A stretch of DNA of 64,000 bases from Modestobacter sp. VKM Ac-2986 (GTDB taxonomy: Bacteria; Actinomycetota; Actinomycetes; Mycobacteriales; Geodermatophilaceae), in NCBI RefSeq assembly GCF_026967795.1, contig NZ_JAPVBH010000001.1, forward strand, positions 372,001 through 436,000, read 5' to 3'. The notes beneath the pieces are model-generated. The model ran no database searches and was not told the DNA's origin. It saw only the letters and a list, made by a program, of their open reading frames with translations. Positions 8,413-16,145 of the stretch are shown here, piece by piece. The position numbers were made by a program, and so were the translations under genes. The stretch's first letter is position 1. Every line of letters begins with the position of its first letter.

Positions 8413-9492
8413 TCACGCCTGCGCGCGGACGCCCAGGCCGAAGACCCGCTCGGCGTTGGTCTGGAAGAGCATCTTCTTGGTCTCGGCGTCGATGTCGAGG
8501 TCGTCGTGGGTGCGGACCTCGGAGACCTCGTACTCGTAGGGGTAGTCCATCGCGTACATGACGCGGTCGGCGCCGAGCACCTGCTGGCAGAACCGGATGG
8601 CCGGCTCCCAGGCCATCCCGCTGGTGGTGATGTAGACGTTCTCGCGCATGTACTCGCTCACCGTGCGCTGGGTCGGCTTCATCGACTCGTAGCGCTGCGC
8701 GGAGACGTTGGCGGCGTGCATGTGGTCCAGCCGGAACAGCCAGAACGGCAGTGCCTCCCCGGCGTGACCCACCACGATCTTCAGCCGCGGGAACCGGTCG
8801 AAGACGCCGGCGGTGATGATCCGCAGCAGGTGCAGGCCGGTGTCCACGCCGAACCCGTAGATGGCGCCGTCCAGGCCCGCCTCCTGGAAGGGCTGCAGCA
8901 TGCCCTTCGGGAGACCGGTCGGGTGGATGTAGATCGGGACGTCGAGGTCCTCGGCGGCCTCGAAGATGGGCCAGAACTCCGGGTCGGACAGGTAGCGGCC
9001 CTGGGTGTGGCCGTTGACCACCCCGCCGTGCAGGCCGAGCTGGGTCACCCCGCGGCGCAGCTCCTCCGCCGCGGCGGCCGGGTCCTGCGGGGCCACGGCG
9101 GCCAGACCGCTGAACCGGTCGGGGTGCCGGCGGCAGGCGTCGGCCAGCTCGTCGTTGGCGGCAGCGGCCAGCGCCACGCCCTCGGCCCGGTCCAGCCACT
9201 GCACGCCCGGGGCGGTCAGCAGCAGCAGCGCCCGGTCGATGCCGGCGGCGTCCATGTCGGCGATCCGGCGCGCACCGAGGTCGAGCAGCCGCTCCTTGAC
9301 GATCCTGGGGCGGTCGGCCTGGCTGGTCGTGTAGAAGCCCGCCAGCCCGACGAAGCCGGGGTCGGCGTCCGGGTGGTCCATGTAGCGCGCCCAGGCGTCG
9401 AAGAGGCCCTGGGTGGCGAAGGCCTCCTCCGTGGCGATGCGGAGGTAGCCCTGGTGGCCGCCGGTCTGGGGGGTGGTGGGGTCGGTGCTCAT
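8413..9492 (-). CDS. Amidohydrolase-family decarboxylase (LigW/gamma-resorcylate decarboxylase-like)
   Basis: A 359-residue amidohydrolase-2 protein. The opening YLRIATEEAFAT replaces the usual HxH by an E-containing metal motif, as in 5-carboxyvanillate and gamma-resorcylate decarboxylases. Other conserved points are IYIHPTGLPKG, KIVVGHAGEALPFW (metal histidines) and RVMYAMDYPYE (catalytic Asp). These enzymes remove a carboxyl group from hydroxybenzoates without oxygen. The start ATG at 9492 follows GAGGAG; a longer frame begins at 9555 but lacks a ribosome site. It is cotranscribed with the hydroxylase downstream and divergent from the IclR gene. The exact substrate is inferred only by family. 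Confidence 0.78.
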   Translation of the reverse strand: MSTDPTTPQTGGHQGYLRIATEEAFATQGLFDAWARYMDHPDADPGFVGLAGFYTTSQADRPRIVKERLLDLGARRIADMDAAGIDRALLLLTAPGVQWLDRAEGVALAAAANDELADACRRHPDRFSGLAAVAPQDPAAAAEELRRGVTQLGLHGGVVNGHTQGRYLSDPEFWPIFEAAEDLDVPIYIHPTGLPKGMLQPFQEAGLDGAIYGFGVDTGLHLLRIITAGVFDRFPRLKIVVGHAGEALPFWLFRLDHMHAANVSAQRYESMKPTQRTVSEYMRENVYITTSGMAWEPAIRFCQQVLGADRVMYAMDYPYEYEVSEVRTHDDLDIDAETKKMLFQTNAERVFGLGVRAQA

Positions 9493-9802
9493 GCGGGTCG
9501 CTCCTCGAGTGAGACGGCGGTGCCTGCTGTAGCTGTCCCGCGCCGGTGGTCGCACCGCACGGCCGGTGCTCGCCGGGTGGCCACGCGCTCGACGGCCGGT
9601 GGCGCCGGACCCGGTACGTGGTCTCCGGACCGGTCAGGACGTGCAGAAGCTACACCGCAGATCACGGAATGTGACATACGAGTTTCTCTGAGCGGAACGA
9701 ACAGGGCGAGATGTCCTGACAGCGCTACAGATCGGCCGGGCCGGAGCCGGTGCGAACCGCCGACATCGCGGCGGGTGGTCGGCCCGGACCTAAGATCCCG
9801 CC
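9493..9802. other. Divergent promoter region between decarboxylase operon and iclR
   Basis: A non-coding stretch of 310 bases with locally lower GC around 9640-9730. It contains operator copy 1 and a TAAGAT -10-like hexamer at 9791-9796. That hexamer would place the transcription start on the iclR ATG (9803), predicting a leaderless iclR mRNA. No other gene or hairpin stands out. Confidence 0.5.
9682..9698. promoter_or_regulatory. Candidate IclR operator, copy 1
   Basis: GTTTCTCTGAGCGGAAC, an imperfect palindrome with GTTYC and GGAAC half sites separated by 7 bases. It lies between the divergent decarboxylase operon and the iclR gene. A near-identical site occurs at 10656-10672 on the other side of iclR (14 of 17 positions match in the same orientation). 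IclR-type regulators of aromatic catabolism are known to bind TTCC-N7-GGAA palindromes, which supports the call. Confidence 0.6.
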
Positions 9803-10636
9803 ATGCCGAATTCCGTCCAGCGAGGCGTCCAGCCCTCGTCCGCACCGGAGCGCGACACGGACGCCGCCCCGGCCGACCTCGCCGGGACGTCCGTGGACCG
9901 GGCCCTGTGGCTCCTGCAGCTGATGGGCGAGCACCAGGTGCTGCGCGTCGCGGAGGCCGCGGAGCTGCTGGGGGTGGCCCGCTCCACCGCGCACCGGCTC
10001 CTGACGGCCCTGCGCCGGCGTGGGTTCGTGCTGCAGGACCGGCCCAACGGTGCCTACCGCGCGGGCCCGGCGCTGTACGAGATCGCGCTGGCCGCGGTCA
10101 ACCGCATCGACATCCGCCAGGTCGCCCGGCCCGTGCTGGAGGAGCTGCGCGCCGAGACGCAGGAGACCGTGAGCCTCGCCGTCCTGGAGGGGGCGACCGT
10201 CCGCTTCCTGGACTGCGCGGAGAGCCAGCGGATCGTGCGCGTCGGGAACCGGACCGGGGTCGTCCGTCCGGCGCACGCCGCAGCCGTGGGCAAGGCGATC
10301 CTGGCCGGCCTCTCCGAGGCGGAGTTGAGCCGCCGCTACCCCGACGGGGAGCTGCCCTCCGGGACGACCGCCGCCACCATCGCGGACCTCTCGGTGCTCC
10401 GCGAGGAGCTGGCCGAGATCCGTGACCGGGGGTACGCGCTCAACTGGGAGGAGAGCACCGACGGCGTCTGCGCGATCGCGGTCGCCCTGCGGGACACCGT
10501 CGGGCAGCCGCTGGCCGCGCTCGGCGTCGTCGCCCCCGTGAGCCGGATGGTGGACGTCGAGGGGATCCGCGCCCTCGCGCCGGCGGTCCTGCGGGGTGCG
10601 GCACTGATCGAGGAGCGGCTGCGCGACCCCTCATGA
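9803..10636 (+). CDS. IclR family transcriptional regulator
   Basis: A 277-residue regulator. The winged helix-turn-helix is at residues about 33-90: ALWLLQLMGEHQVLRVAEAAELLGVARSTAHRLLTALRRRGFV. The IclR effector domain follows, with PAHAAAVGKAILAGL, GYALNWEESTDGVCAIAVAL and PLAALGVVAPVSRM. The family controls aromatic and glyoxylate catabolism, usually by autoregulation and effector-dependent activation. It sits between the divergent decarboxylase operon and the ABC/ALDH/ThDP operon, with matching palindromes on both sides, so it is the likely switch for the whole island. Confidence 0.88.
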   Translation: MPNSVQRGVQPSSAPERDTDAAPADLAGTSVDRALWLLQLMGEHQVLRVAEAAELLGVARSTAHRLLTALRRRGFVLQDRPNGAYRAGPALYEIALAAVNRIDIRQVARPVLEELRAETQETVSLAVLEGATVRFLDCAESQRIVRVGNRTGVVRPAHAAAVGKAILAGLSEAELSRRYPDGELPSGTTAATIADLSVLREELAEIRDRGYALNWEESTDGVCAIAVALRDTVGQPLAALGVVAPVSRMVDVEGIRALAPAVLRGAALIEERLRDPS

Positions 10637-10655
10637 TCGAGGAGGTGGGCTGTTT

Positions 10656-10672
10656 GTTCCTCTCTGCGGAAC
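10656..10672. promoter_or_regulatory. Candidate IclR operator, copy 2
   Basis: GTTCCTCTCTGCGGAAC: exact GTTCC/GGAAC half sites with a 7-base spacer, 20 bases after the iclR stop and about 170 bases before the ABC binding-protein gene. It matches copy 1 at 9682-9698. The position fits control of the transporter/catabolic operon. Confidence 0.6.
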
Positions 10673-10739
10673 TATCGCCCACCGGCGTCCACATACGTGG
10701 ACAACGTCGCGCTGAGACCCATAGTGTGAGTTGTGTCTC

Positions 10740-10777
10740 GCCTGGTGAACCGCCAGGCACGAGCCTCTCCGGAGGCT
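10740..10777 (+). promoter_or_regulatory. Two tandem hairpins in the leader of the ABC operon
   Basis: GCCTGG and CCAGGC pair around TGAACCG (10740-10758). Four bases later AGCCTC and GAGGCT pair around the tetraloop TCCG (10762-10777). They lie about 70 bases before the binding-protein start, downstream of a CATAGT -10-like element (10720-10725). They could be mRNA-stability or attenuation structures; they match no riboswitch class I know. Confidence 0.4.
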
Positions 10778-10844
10778 GTTCGTGGCAGCAGTCGCCGCTC
10801 CTGACCGCCGTCACGGCCATCGCACACCACCTATGGAGGTCCGA

Positions 10845-11816
10845 GTGCGCACAGGTCTGAAGGTCACCGCCCTGGCTGCCGTCGCGACGATGGCAGCTGC
10901 CTGCGGCAGCGACGGCGGAGGTGACTCCCCCGCAGCGGCCGGCGGCAGCGGTGAGCTGACCGAGGTCACCGTCAACATCGTCCCGTTCACCCCGAACGCC
11001 GTGCTCTTCCTGGCGATGGAGAACGGCACCTTCGAGCGGAACGGGATCAAGGTCAACATCGAGCGGGCGGCCTCGCCGGTCCCGGTCGTGGCCTCGCTGG
11101 TGGCCGACCAGGCCCAGTTCGGGTTCGTCACCACGCCCGTCCTGATCAACGCCGCCCGCGAGGGGACGGCCCTGAAGTGCGTCTCGCCGGTCGACGGTCA
11201 GATCAGCCCCACCGAGGACTCCAGTGCCCTGGTCGCGGCCGCGGACAGCGGGATCGACTCCCTGGACGACCTGGGCGGCAAGAGCGTGGCCGTCGTCCAG
11301 CTGGCCAGCATCAACCTGATCGGTGCGAAGAAGCTGATCGAGGACACCGGTGCCACCGGGACCGAGTACGTGGCCCTGCCCTTCCCGCAGATGCCACAGG
11401 CCCTGGCCGACGGGCGGGTCGACGCGGCGGTGATCACCTCGCCGTTCCTGGAGCAGGCCCTGGACGCCGGCGCGGTGGAGCTGGCCGCACCGAGCTCCGA
11501 CCTGTTCCCGGAGGGCACCGTCTACTGCTACGCGGCGACCTCGTCCTACCTCGGGGACAACGCCGACGTGGCCACCCGGTTCCAGAAGGCCATGCAGGAG
11601 GCCATCGTCTACGCCGGGGAGCACCAGGACGAGGCCAAGGCCACGCTCGTGGAGTACCTGGAGCTGACCGAGGAGCAGGCCCAGGCGCAGGTCATGCCGT
11701 CGAACTTCGTGCCGGAGATCAACCTGGAGTCCATCGGCGAGATCCAGGACCTCATGCAGGAGCAGGGCTCCATCGACAGCACCGTCGACCCGGCCGAGCT
11801 GGTCTTCCAGCCCTGA
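10845..11816 (+). CDS. ABC transporter substrate-binding lipoprotein (NMT1/SsuA-like)
   Basis: A 323-residue precursor with a short lipoprotein signal (MRTGLKVTALAAVATMAAAC; cysteine about residue 20). The mature protein is an NMT1/THI5-like periplasmic-binding fold: VNIVPFTPNAVLFLAMENGTFERNGIKVNIE, then FGFVTTPVLINAAREG and AVVQLASINLIGAKKLIEDTG. It binds the ligand for the two permeases and the ATPase encoded downstream. GTG 10845 is chosen because GGAGG lies 5 bases before it and the signal peptide begins there; ATG 10833 is an in-frame alternative. The family carries sulfonates, thiamine precursors, taurine and aromatic acids such as phthalate. Context favours an aromatic or 2-oxo acid. 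Confidence 0.85.
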   Translation: MRTGLKVTALAAVATMAAACGSDGGGDSPAAAGGSGELTEVTVNIVPFTPNAVLFLAMENGTFERNGIKVNIERAASPVPVVASLVADQAQFGFVTTPVLINAAREGTALKCVSPVDGQISPTEDSSALVAAADSGIDSLDDLGGKSVAVVQLASINLIGAKKLIEDTGATGTEYVALPFPQMPQALADGRVDAAVITSPFLEQALDAGAVELAAPSSDLFPEGTVYCYAATSSYLGDNADVATRFQKAMQEAIVYAGEHQDEAKATLVEYLELTEEQAQAQVMPSNFVPEINLESIGEIQDLMQEQGSIDSTVDPAELVFQP

Positions 11817-11916
11817 CCGGCGGGGTCGGGGCGGTCCCGTGCGACCACCCCGACCCGGCCGGCCGCACCACCTCCCCGCCTCCCCGCACCCACCCGCAGA
11901 CGACCGAGGGACCACC

Positions 11917-13434
11917 ATGGAGCAGTCGCCCAGCACTGCCGTCCTCACCGCAGCGGGCGTCGCCGACGCCCACGAGTCGGCCGTCCTGGTCGCCGGGGAG
12001 CGGCTCGACGCGGACTCCCAGCCCGTCGTGAACCCCGCCCGGCTCCACGAGGTCGTCGGCCGGGTCGCCCTGGGCACCGCCGCGCACGTCGACCGCGCGG
12101 TCACCGCCGCCGCGGCGGCCTTCCCGGCCTGGTCGCGGATGAGCCCCCACGAGCGGGCCGACCGGCTGTCGGCCGCGGCCGACGCGGTCAGCGCGGCCGC
12201 CGGCCCGCTCGCCGAGCTGCTCACCCGCGAGCAGGGCAAGGTGCTGTGGGAGTCCCGGGTCGACGTCGGCGGCGCCGCGCACATCCTCCGGTACTACACC
12301 GGCCTGGCCGACCGGCTGGCCGAGGACGAGGTGTTCCGCTCCGACGCGCGCGGCACCGTCTGGTCCGGGCGGCGCCCGATGGGCGTCACCGGGGTGATCG
12401 TCCCGTGGAACAGCCCGGTCTACCTGGCGTTCCTCGGGATCTCCCCCGCGCTGCTGGCCGGGAACACCCTGGTGGTCAAGCCCTCCGAGCTCGCCCCGCT
12501 CACCCTGAGCGCCGTCCTGACGGTCCTGGCCGAGAACCTGCCCGAGGGCGTGGTCAACGTGGTGCCCGGCGGCGGGGAGGCCGGCGCGGCCATCGCCGAG
12601 CACCACGGGATCCGCAAGGTCTTCTTCACCGGCAGCACCGCCACCGGCCAGCAGGTCATGCGCGCGGCCGCCGGGAACCTCAAGAACCTCAGCCTGGAAC
12701 TGGGCGGCAACGACCCGGCCATCGTGCTGGAGAGCGCGACCGTCGACGACGGGCTCGTCGACGAGCTCGTGCAGAGCGTCTTCACCGCCAGCGGTCAGAT
12801 CTGCTTCAACGTCAAGCGCATCTACGTGCACCGGTCCCACCACGCCGACTTCGTGGAGCGGTACACCGCTGCGGTCGACCGGCTGGTGGTCGGCGACGGC
12901 CTGGACCCCCGCAGCTCGATGGGCCCGGTGAACAACCGGCCGCAGTTCGAGCGGATCCAGGGCCTGCTGGAGCGCACCCGCGCCGCGGGCGCCACGGTGA
13001 CCACCCTCGGCAGCAAGCTGGACCCCGACGGCTGGGACGACGGGTACTTCCTGCTGCCCAGCGTGGTGACCGACGTGGCGCCCGGTGCCGAGCTGGTCAC
13101 CTGCGAGCAGTTCGGCCCGGTGGTCCCCGTCCTGCCCTTCGACTCCGACGACGAGGTCGTCGGGCTGGCCAACGACAGCGAGTTCGGGCTGGCCGCCTCG
13201 GTCTGGAGCCGGGACCGGGAGCACGCGCTGGGCGTCGCCCGCCGCCTGGAGTCCGGCAGCGTCTTCCTCAACGTGCACCGGATCGGTGCCTCCGACGTGT
13301 CCATGCCCTTCGGCGGCTTCAAGGGCAGCGGGATCGGCCGCGGGCACGGCATCAACGCCCTGGAGGCGTGCACGGAGCTGCAGACCATCGCCGACCACGT
13401 CGACGTCTCGGGGTTCCCCGGGCCCGCCCGCTGA
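11917..13434 (+). CDS. Aldehyde dehydrogenase family protein
   Basis: A 505-residue NAD(P)-dependent aldehyde dehydrogenase. NAD-binding landmarks are VTGVIVPWNSPVYLAFL, VVKPSELAPLT and FFTGSTATGQQV. The general base is the Glu in LSLELGGNDPAIV, and the catalytic Cys is in TASGQICFNVKRIYVH. FGPVVPVLPFD and MPFGGFKGSGIGRGHG complete the family pattern. It sits within the ABC importer operon, upstream of a ThDP decarboxylase that would produce an aldehyde, so oxidation of that aldehyde to an acid is the likely step. ATG 11917 follows GAGGGA. Confidence 0.9.
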   Translation: MEQSPSTAVLTAAGVADAHESAVLVAGERLDADSQPVVNPARLHEVVGRVALGTAAHVDRAVTAAAAAFPAWSRMSPHERADRLSAAADAVSAAAGPLAELLTREQGKVLWESRVDVGGAAHILRYYTGLADRLAEDEVFRSDARGTVWSGRRPMGVTGVIVPWNSPVYLAFLGISPALLAGNTLVVKPSELAPLTLSAVLTVLAENLPEGVVNVVPGGGEAGAAIAEHHGIRKVFFTGSTATGQQVMRAAAGNLKNLSLELGGNDPAIVLESATVDDGLVDELVQSVFTASGQICFNVKRIYVHRSHHADFVERYTAAVDRLVVGDGLDPRSSMGPVNNRPQFERIQGLLERTRAAGATVTTLGSKLDPDGWDDGYFLLPSVVTDVAPGAELVTCEQFGPVVPVLPFDSDDEVVGLANDSEFGLAASVWSRDREHALGVARRLESGSVFLNVHRIGASDVSMPFGGFKGSGIGRGHGINALEACTELQTIADHVDVSGFPGPAR

Positions 13435-13496
13435 GGTCCGCCGCCCTGCTCGCCGCCCGACGACAGCCCACCGACCACAGAGAGGACGGAGTCCGC

Positions 13497-13541
13497 ATGC
13501 GTGACCAGATCCCACGGGAGTCACCCGGAGGTCGGACGTGA
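13497..13541 (+). CDS. 14-codon leader ORF overlapping the permease start
   Basis: MRDQIPRESPGGRT, preceded by AGAGGACGGA. Its TGA overlaps the permease GTG (GTGA at 13538-13541). This layout is a classic translational-coupling arrangement: ribosomes ending here can restart on the permease. The peptide itself may have no function. Conservation of the frame is untested. Confidence 0.4.
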   Translation: MRDQIPRESPGGRT

Positions 13542-14338
13542 ACGCCGTCGACACCGGCTGGTTCCGCACGCTCGCCCGGCTGGGCGTGATCGCGGCGGTG
13601 CTCGCCGGCTGGCAGCTCCTCAGCGTCGCGGGCGTCCTGGACTCGTCGTCCTTCCCGAGCATGACGGCGACCATGGCCGAGCTGGGCCGCCAGCTGACCG
13701 ACTCCGACCTCTGGCTGGCCGTCTGGGAGACCGTCCGCGGCTGGGGGCTGGGCCTGCTCATCGGCTGCTCGCTGGCCATCACGATCGGGACGCTGCTCGG
13801 GCTGAACCGCTTCGCCTACCTCAGCGTCATCCCGGTCATCGAGTTCCTCAAGACGGTGCCGGTCATCGCGATCCTGCCGCTGGCCATCGTCGTGTGGGGG
13901 GCCACCCTGGAGATGAAGGTCTTCCTGGTCGCCTTCGGCGTCTTCTGGCCGCTGGCCATCCAGACCATCTACGGCGTCCGCGCGGTCGACCCGGTGGTGC
14001 GCGACACCGCGGCGGTCCTGCGGCTGCGGGGCTTCCGGAAGTTCACCACGGTCACGCTGCCCAGCGCGGCGCCGTTCATCGCCACCGGGCTGCGCGTCGC
14101 GGCGGCGGTCGGCCTGATCCTGACCATCATCGCCGAGCTCGTCGGCGGCGCACGCGGCCTCGGGCTCAGCATCCTGACGTCGGTGAACGCCGGTCCCGAC
14201 CGGCTCCCGGCGACCTACGCGTTCATCCTGCTCACCGGCGTGACCGGGGTGCTGGTGACCACTGCGTTCGTCGCCCTCGAACAGCGGCTCCTGCACTGGC
14301 ACGAGAGCCAGCGCAACCTGGCAGCGAAGGCGGCCTGA
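13538..14338 (+). CDS. ABC transporter permease (SsuC-like)
   Basis: A 266-residue membrane protein with six hydrophobic segments and the BPD permease coupling motif region (DPVVRDTAAVLRLRGFRKFTTVTLPSAAPFIATGLRVAAAVGLIL: the EAA-type loop). It belongs to the SsuC/TauC group. GTG start with CGGAGG upstream. It pairs with the next gene as the second permease, giving a heterodimeric channel with the ATPase at 15272. Confidence 0.87.
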   Translation: MNAVDTGWFRTLARLGVIAAVLAGWQLLSVAGVLDSSSFPSMTATMAELGRQLTDSDLWLAVWETVRGWGLGLLIGCSLAITIGTLLGLNRFAYLSVIPVIEFLKTVPVIAILPLAIVVWGATLEMKVFLVAFGVFWPLAIQTIYGVRAVDPVVRDTAAVLRLRGFRKFTTVTLPSAAPFIATGLRVAAAVGLILTIIAELVGGARGLGLSILTSVNAGPDRLPATYAFILLTGVTGVLVTTAFVALEQRLLHWHESQRNLAAKAA

Positions 14339-14339
14339 C

Positions 14340-15266
14340 ATGACCACCCCTCCCCGGTTCGAGGCCCCCTCGCTCGCGCGCCCGGAGCCCACCGGCTCCG
14401 CGGACGTCCCCTCGACGTCGGACCCCGTGGTGGCGGCCGGCACGACCCCCTCCCAGCAGTTCACGGCCCGCTCGCCACGACGCCGGGGAGGGCCGCTGCA
14501 GCGGCTGAAGGGCCTGTGGCGGCTGTGGTTCTTCGCCCTGGTGCTCGTGCTCTGGTGGGTGCTCTCGGCGGACAGCACGTCGACGTTCTTCCCGCCGCTG
14601 CAGAACATCGTGCAGCGGCTCTGGGAGACCTGGGTCGTCGGGGAGGCCCGCAGCGACCTGTACTCGAGCCTGCGGCACTTCGCCATCGGCTACACGATCG
14701 CCGGCGTCCTGGGCGTCGCGATCGGCGCGCTGCTGTGGAAGTTCCAGCGGGTCGGGCACGCGGTGAGCCCGGTGCTGTACTTCGTCTACGTCATCCCGAC
14801 GGCGGCCCTGCTGCCGGCCATCGTGGCGATCATGGGCATCGGCTCCCCGATGAAGATCACGATCGTCGTCCTCGCGGCCGTCTGGCCGACCATGCTGAAC
14901 ACCCTCGACGGCATGCGCGGCATCGACCCGATCAAGCTCGACACCGCCAAGGTCCTGCACATGTCCCCGCTGACCACCGTGCGCAGCGTGGTGCTGCCCG
15001 GTGCGATGCCCCAGATCATGGCCGGTCTGCGCCACAGCCTCTCGATCGCCGTGATCATGATGGTGGTCAGCGAGCTCATCGCCTCCACCGAGGGCATCGG
15101 CTTCTTCATCCTCGAGGCCCAGCAGCGGTTCGCCATCACCACGATGTGGACCGGGATCATCGTCCTGGCCCTCGTCGGCAGCGCACTCACGTTCCTCTTC
15201 ATCGCCGTCGAGCGTGTCGTCCTCGGCTGGTACATCGGCGCCCGCGCCGTCGAGCAGAAGGGCTGA
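14340..15266 (+). CDS. ABC transporter permease (SsuC-like)
   Basis: A 308-residue permease. A disordered 60-residue cytosolic N-terminus rich in Pro/Ser is unusual for the family. The rest is canonical: LFFPPLQNIVQRLW-like entry helix, PTAALLPAIVAIMGIGSPMKI, and the coupling loop DPIKLDTAKVLHMSPLTTVRSVVLPGAMPQIMAGLRHSL. It starts one base after the previous permease stop, so the two are cotranslated and likely form a heterodimer. Confidence 0.87.
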   Translation: MTTPPRFEAPSLARPEPTGSADVPSTSDPVVAAGTTPSQQFTARSPRRRGGPLQRLKGLWRLWFFALVLVLWWVLSADSTSTFFPPLQNIVQRLWETWVVGEARSDLYSSLRHFAIGYTIAGVLGVAIGALLWKFQRVGHAVSPVLYFVYVIPTAALLPAIVAIMGIGSPMKITIVVLAAVWPTMLNTLDGMRGIDPIKLDTAKVLHMSPLTTVRSVVLPGAMPQIMAGLRHSLSIAVIMMVVSELIASTEGIGFFILEAQQRFAITTMWTGIIVLALVGSALTFLFIAVERVVLGWYIGARAVEQKG

Positions 15267-15271
15267 CCCCG

Positions 15272-16099
15272 ATGTCGCACGCCGTCCCCACCCCCGCAGG
15301 CACACCCGCGCAGCCGGGCACCGGTGAGGGCCCGGTGCTGTCGGTCAGCGCCCTGCGCAAGGCCTACAACGTGGGGAAGCCCAGCGAGCGGCTGGCCATC
15401 TCCGACGTCTCCTTCGACGTCGCCAAGGGCGAGTTCGTCTGCGTGGTGGGCCCCAGCGGCGCCGGCAAGACGACGCTGCTGCGCTGCCTCAGCGGCCTGC
15501 TGCACCCGACCACCGGTGAGGTCCGCTTCGAGGGCACCCCCCTGCAGGCGGTGCCCGACCGGCTGAGCGTGGTGTTCCAGGACTACAGCCGCTCGCTGTT
15601 CCCCTGGCTCACGGTCAGCAAGAACGTGGCGGTGCCGCTCAAGGTGGCCGGGGTGGCCAAGGAGCAGCGCGAGGCGCGGATCAGCGAGGTGCTGCACGCC
15701 GTGGGCCTCGGCGACGTCGGCAAGAGCTACCCGTGGCAGCTGTCCGGTGGCATGCAGCAGCGCGTGGCCATCGCCCGCGCACTGGCCCACCAGCCCGACA
15801 TGCTGCTGATGGACGAGCCGTTCGCCTCCGTCGACGCCCAGACCCGCTTCGACCTCGAGGACCTCATCCTGCAGGTCCGCGCCCAGTTCGGCATCACCGT
15901 CGTCCTGGTCACCCACGACATCGACGAGGCCGTCTACCTGGCGGACCGGGTGGTCGTGCTGAGCAGTCCGCCCAGCGTGGTCGAGGAGATCGTCACGGTG
16001 CCCCTGGCCCGACCGCGGGACCAGTTGGTCACCCGCTCCAGCGAGACCTTCGGCCAGTTGCGCCGGCACCTGATGGAGCTGGTCACCGCCCACCACTGA
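15272..16099 (+). CDS. ABC transporter ATP-binding protein (SsuB-like)
   Basis: A 275-residue ATPase. Walker A is GPSGAGKTT, the Q-loop is VVFQDYSRSLFPWLTV, the signature is LSGGMQQRVAIARALA, Walker B is MLLMDEPFASVDA, and the H-loop is VLVTHDIDEAVYLADRV. The LFPWLTV after the Q-loop and THDIDEA are typical of SsuB/TauB-type nitrate/sulfonate/aromatic importers. It completes the importer begun at 10845. Confidence 0.9.
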   Translation: MSHAVPTPAGTPAQPGTGEGPVLSVSALRKAYNVGKPSERLAISDVSFDVAKGEFVCVVGPSGAGKTTLLRCLSGLLHPTTGEVRFEGTPLQAVPDRLSVVFQDYSRSLFPWLTVSKNVAVPLKVAGVAKEQREARISEVLHAVGLGDVGKSYPWQLSGGMQQRVAIARALAHQPDMLLMDEPFASVDAQTRFDLEDLILQVRAQFGITVVLVTHDIDEAVYLADRVVVLSSPPSVVEEIVTVPLARPRDQLVTRSSETFGQLRRHLMELVTAHH

Positions 16100-16145
16100 G
16101 CCCGGCCGCCCGTGCCAGCACCACTCCACCCGAGGAGCCCCGCGC

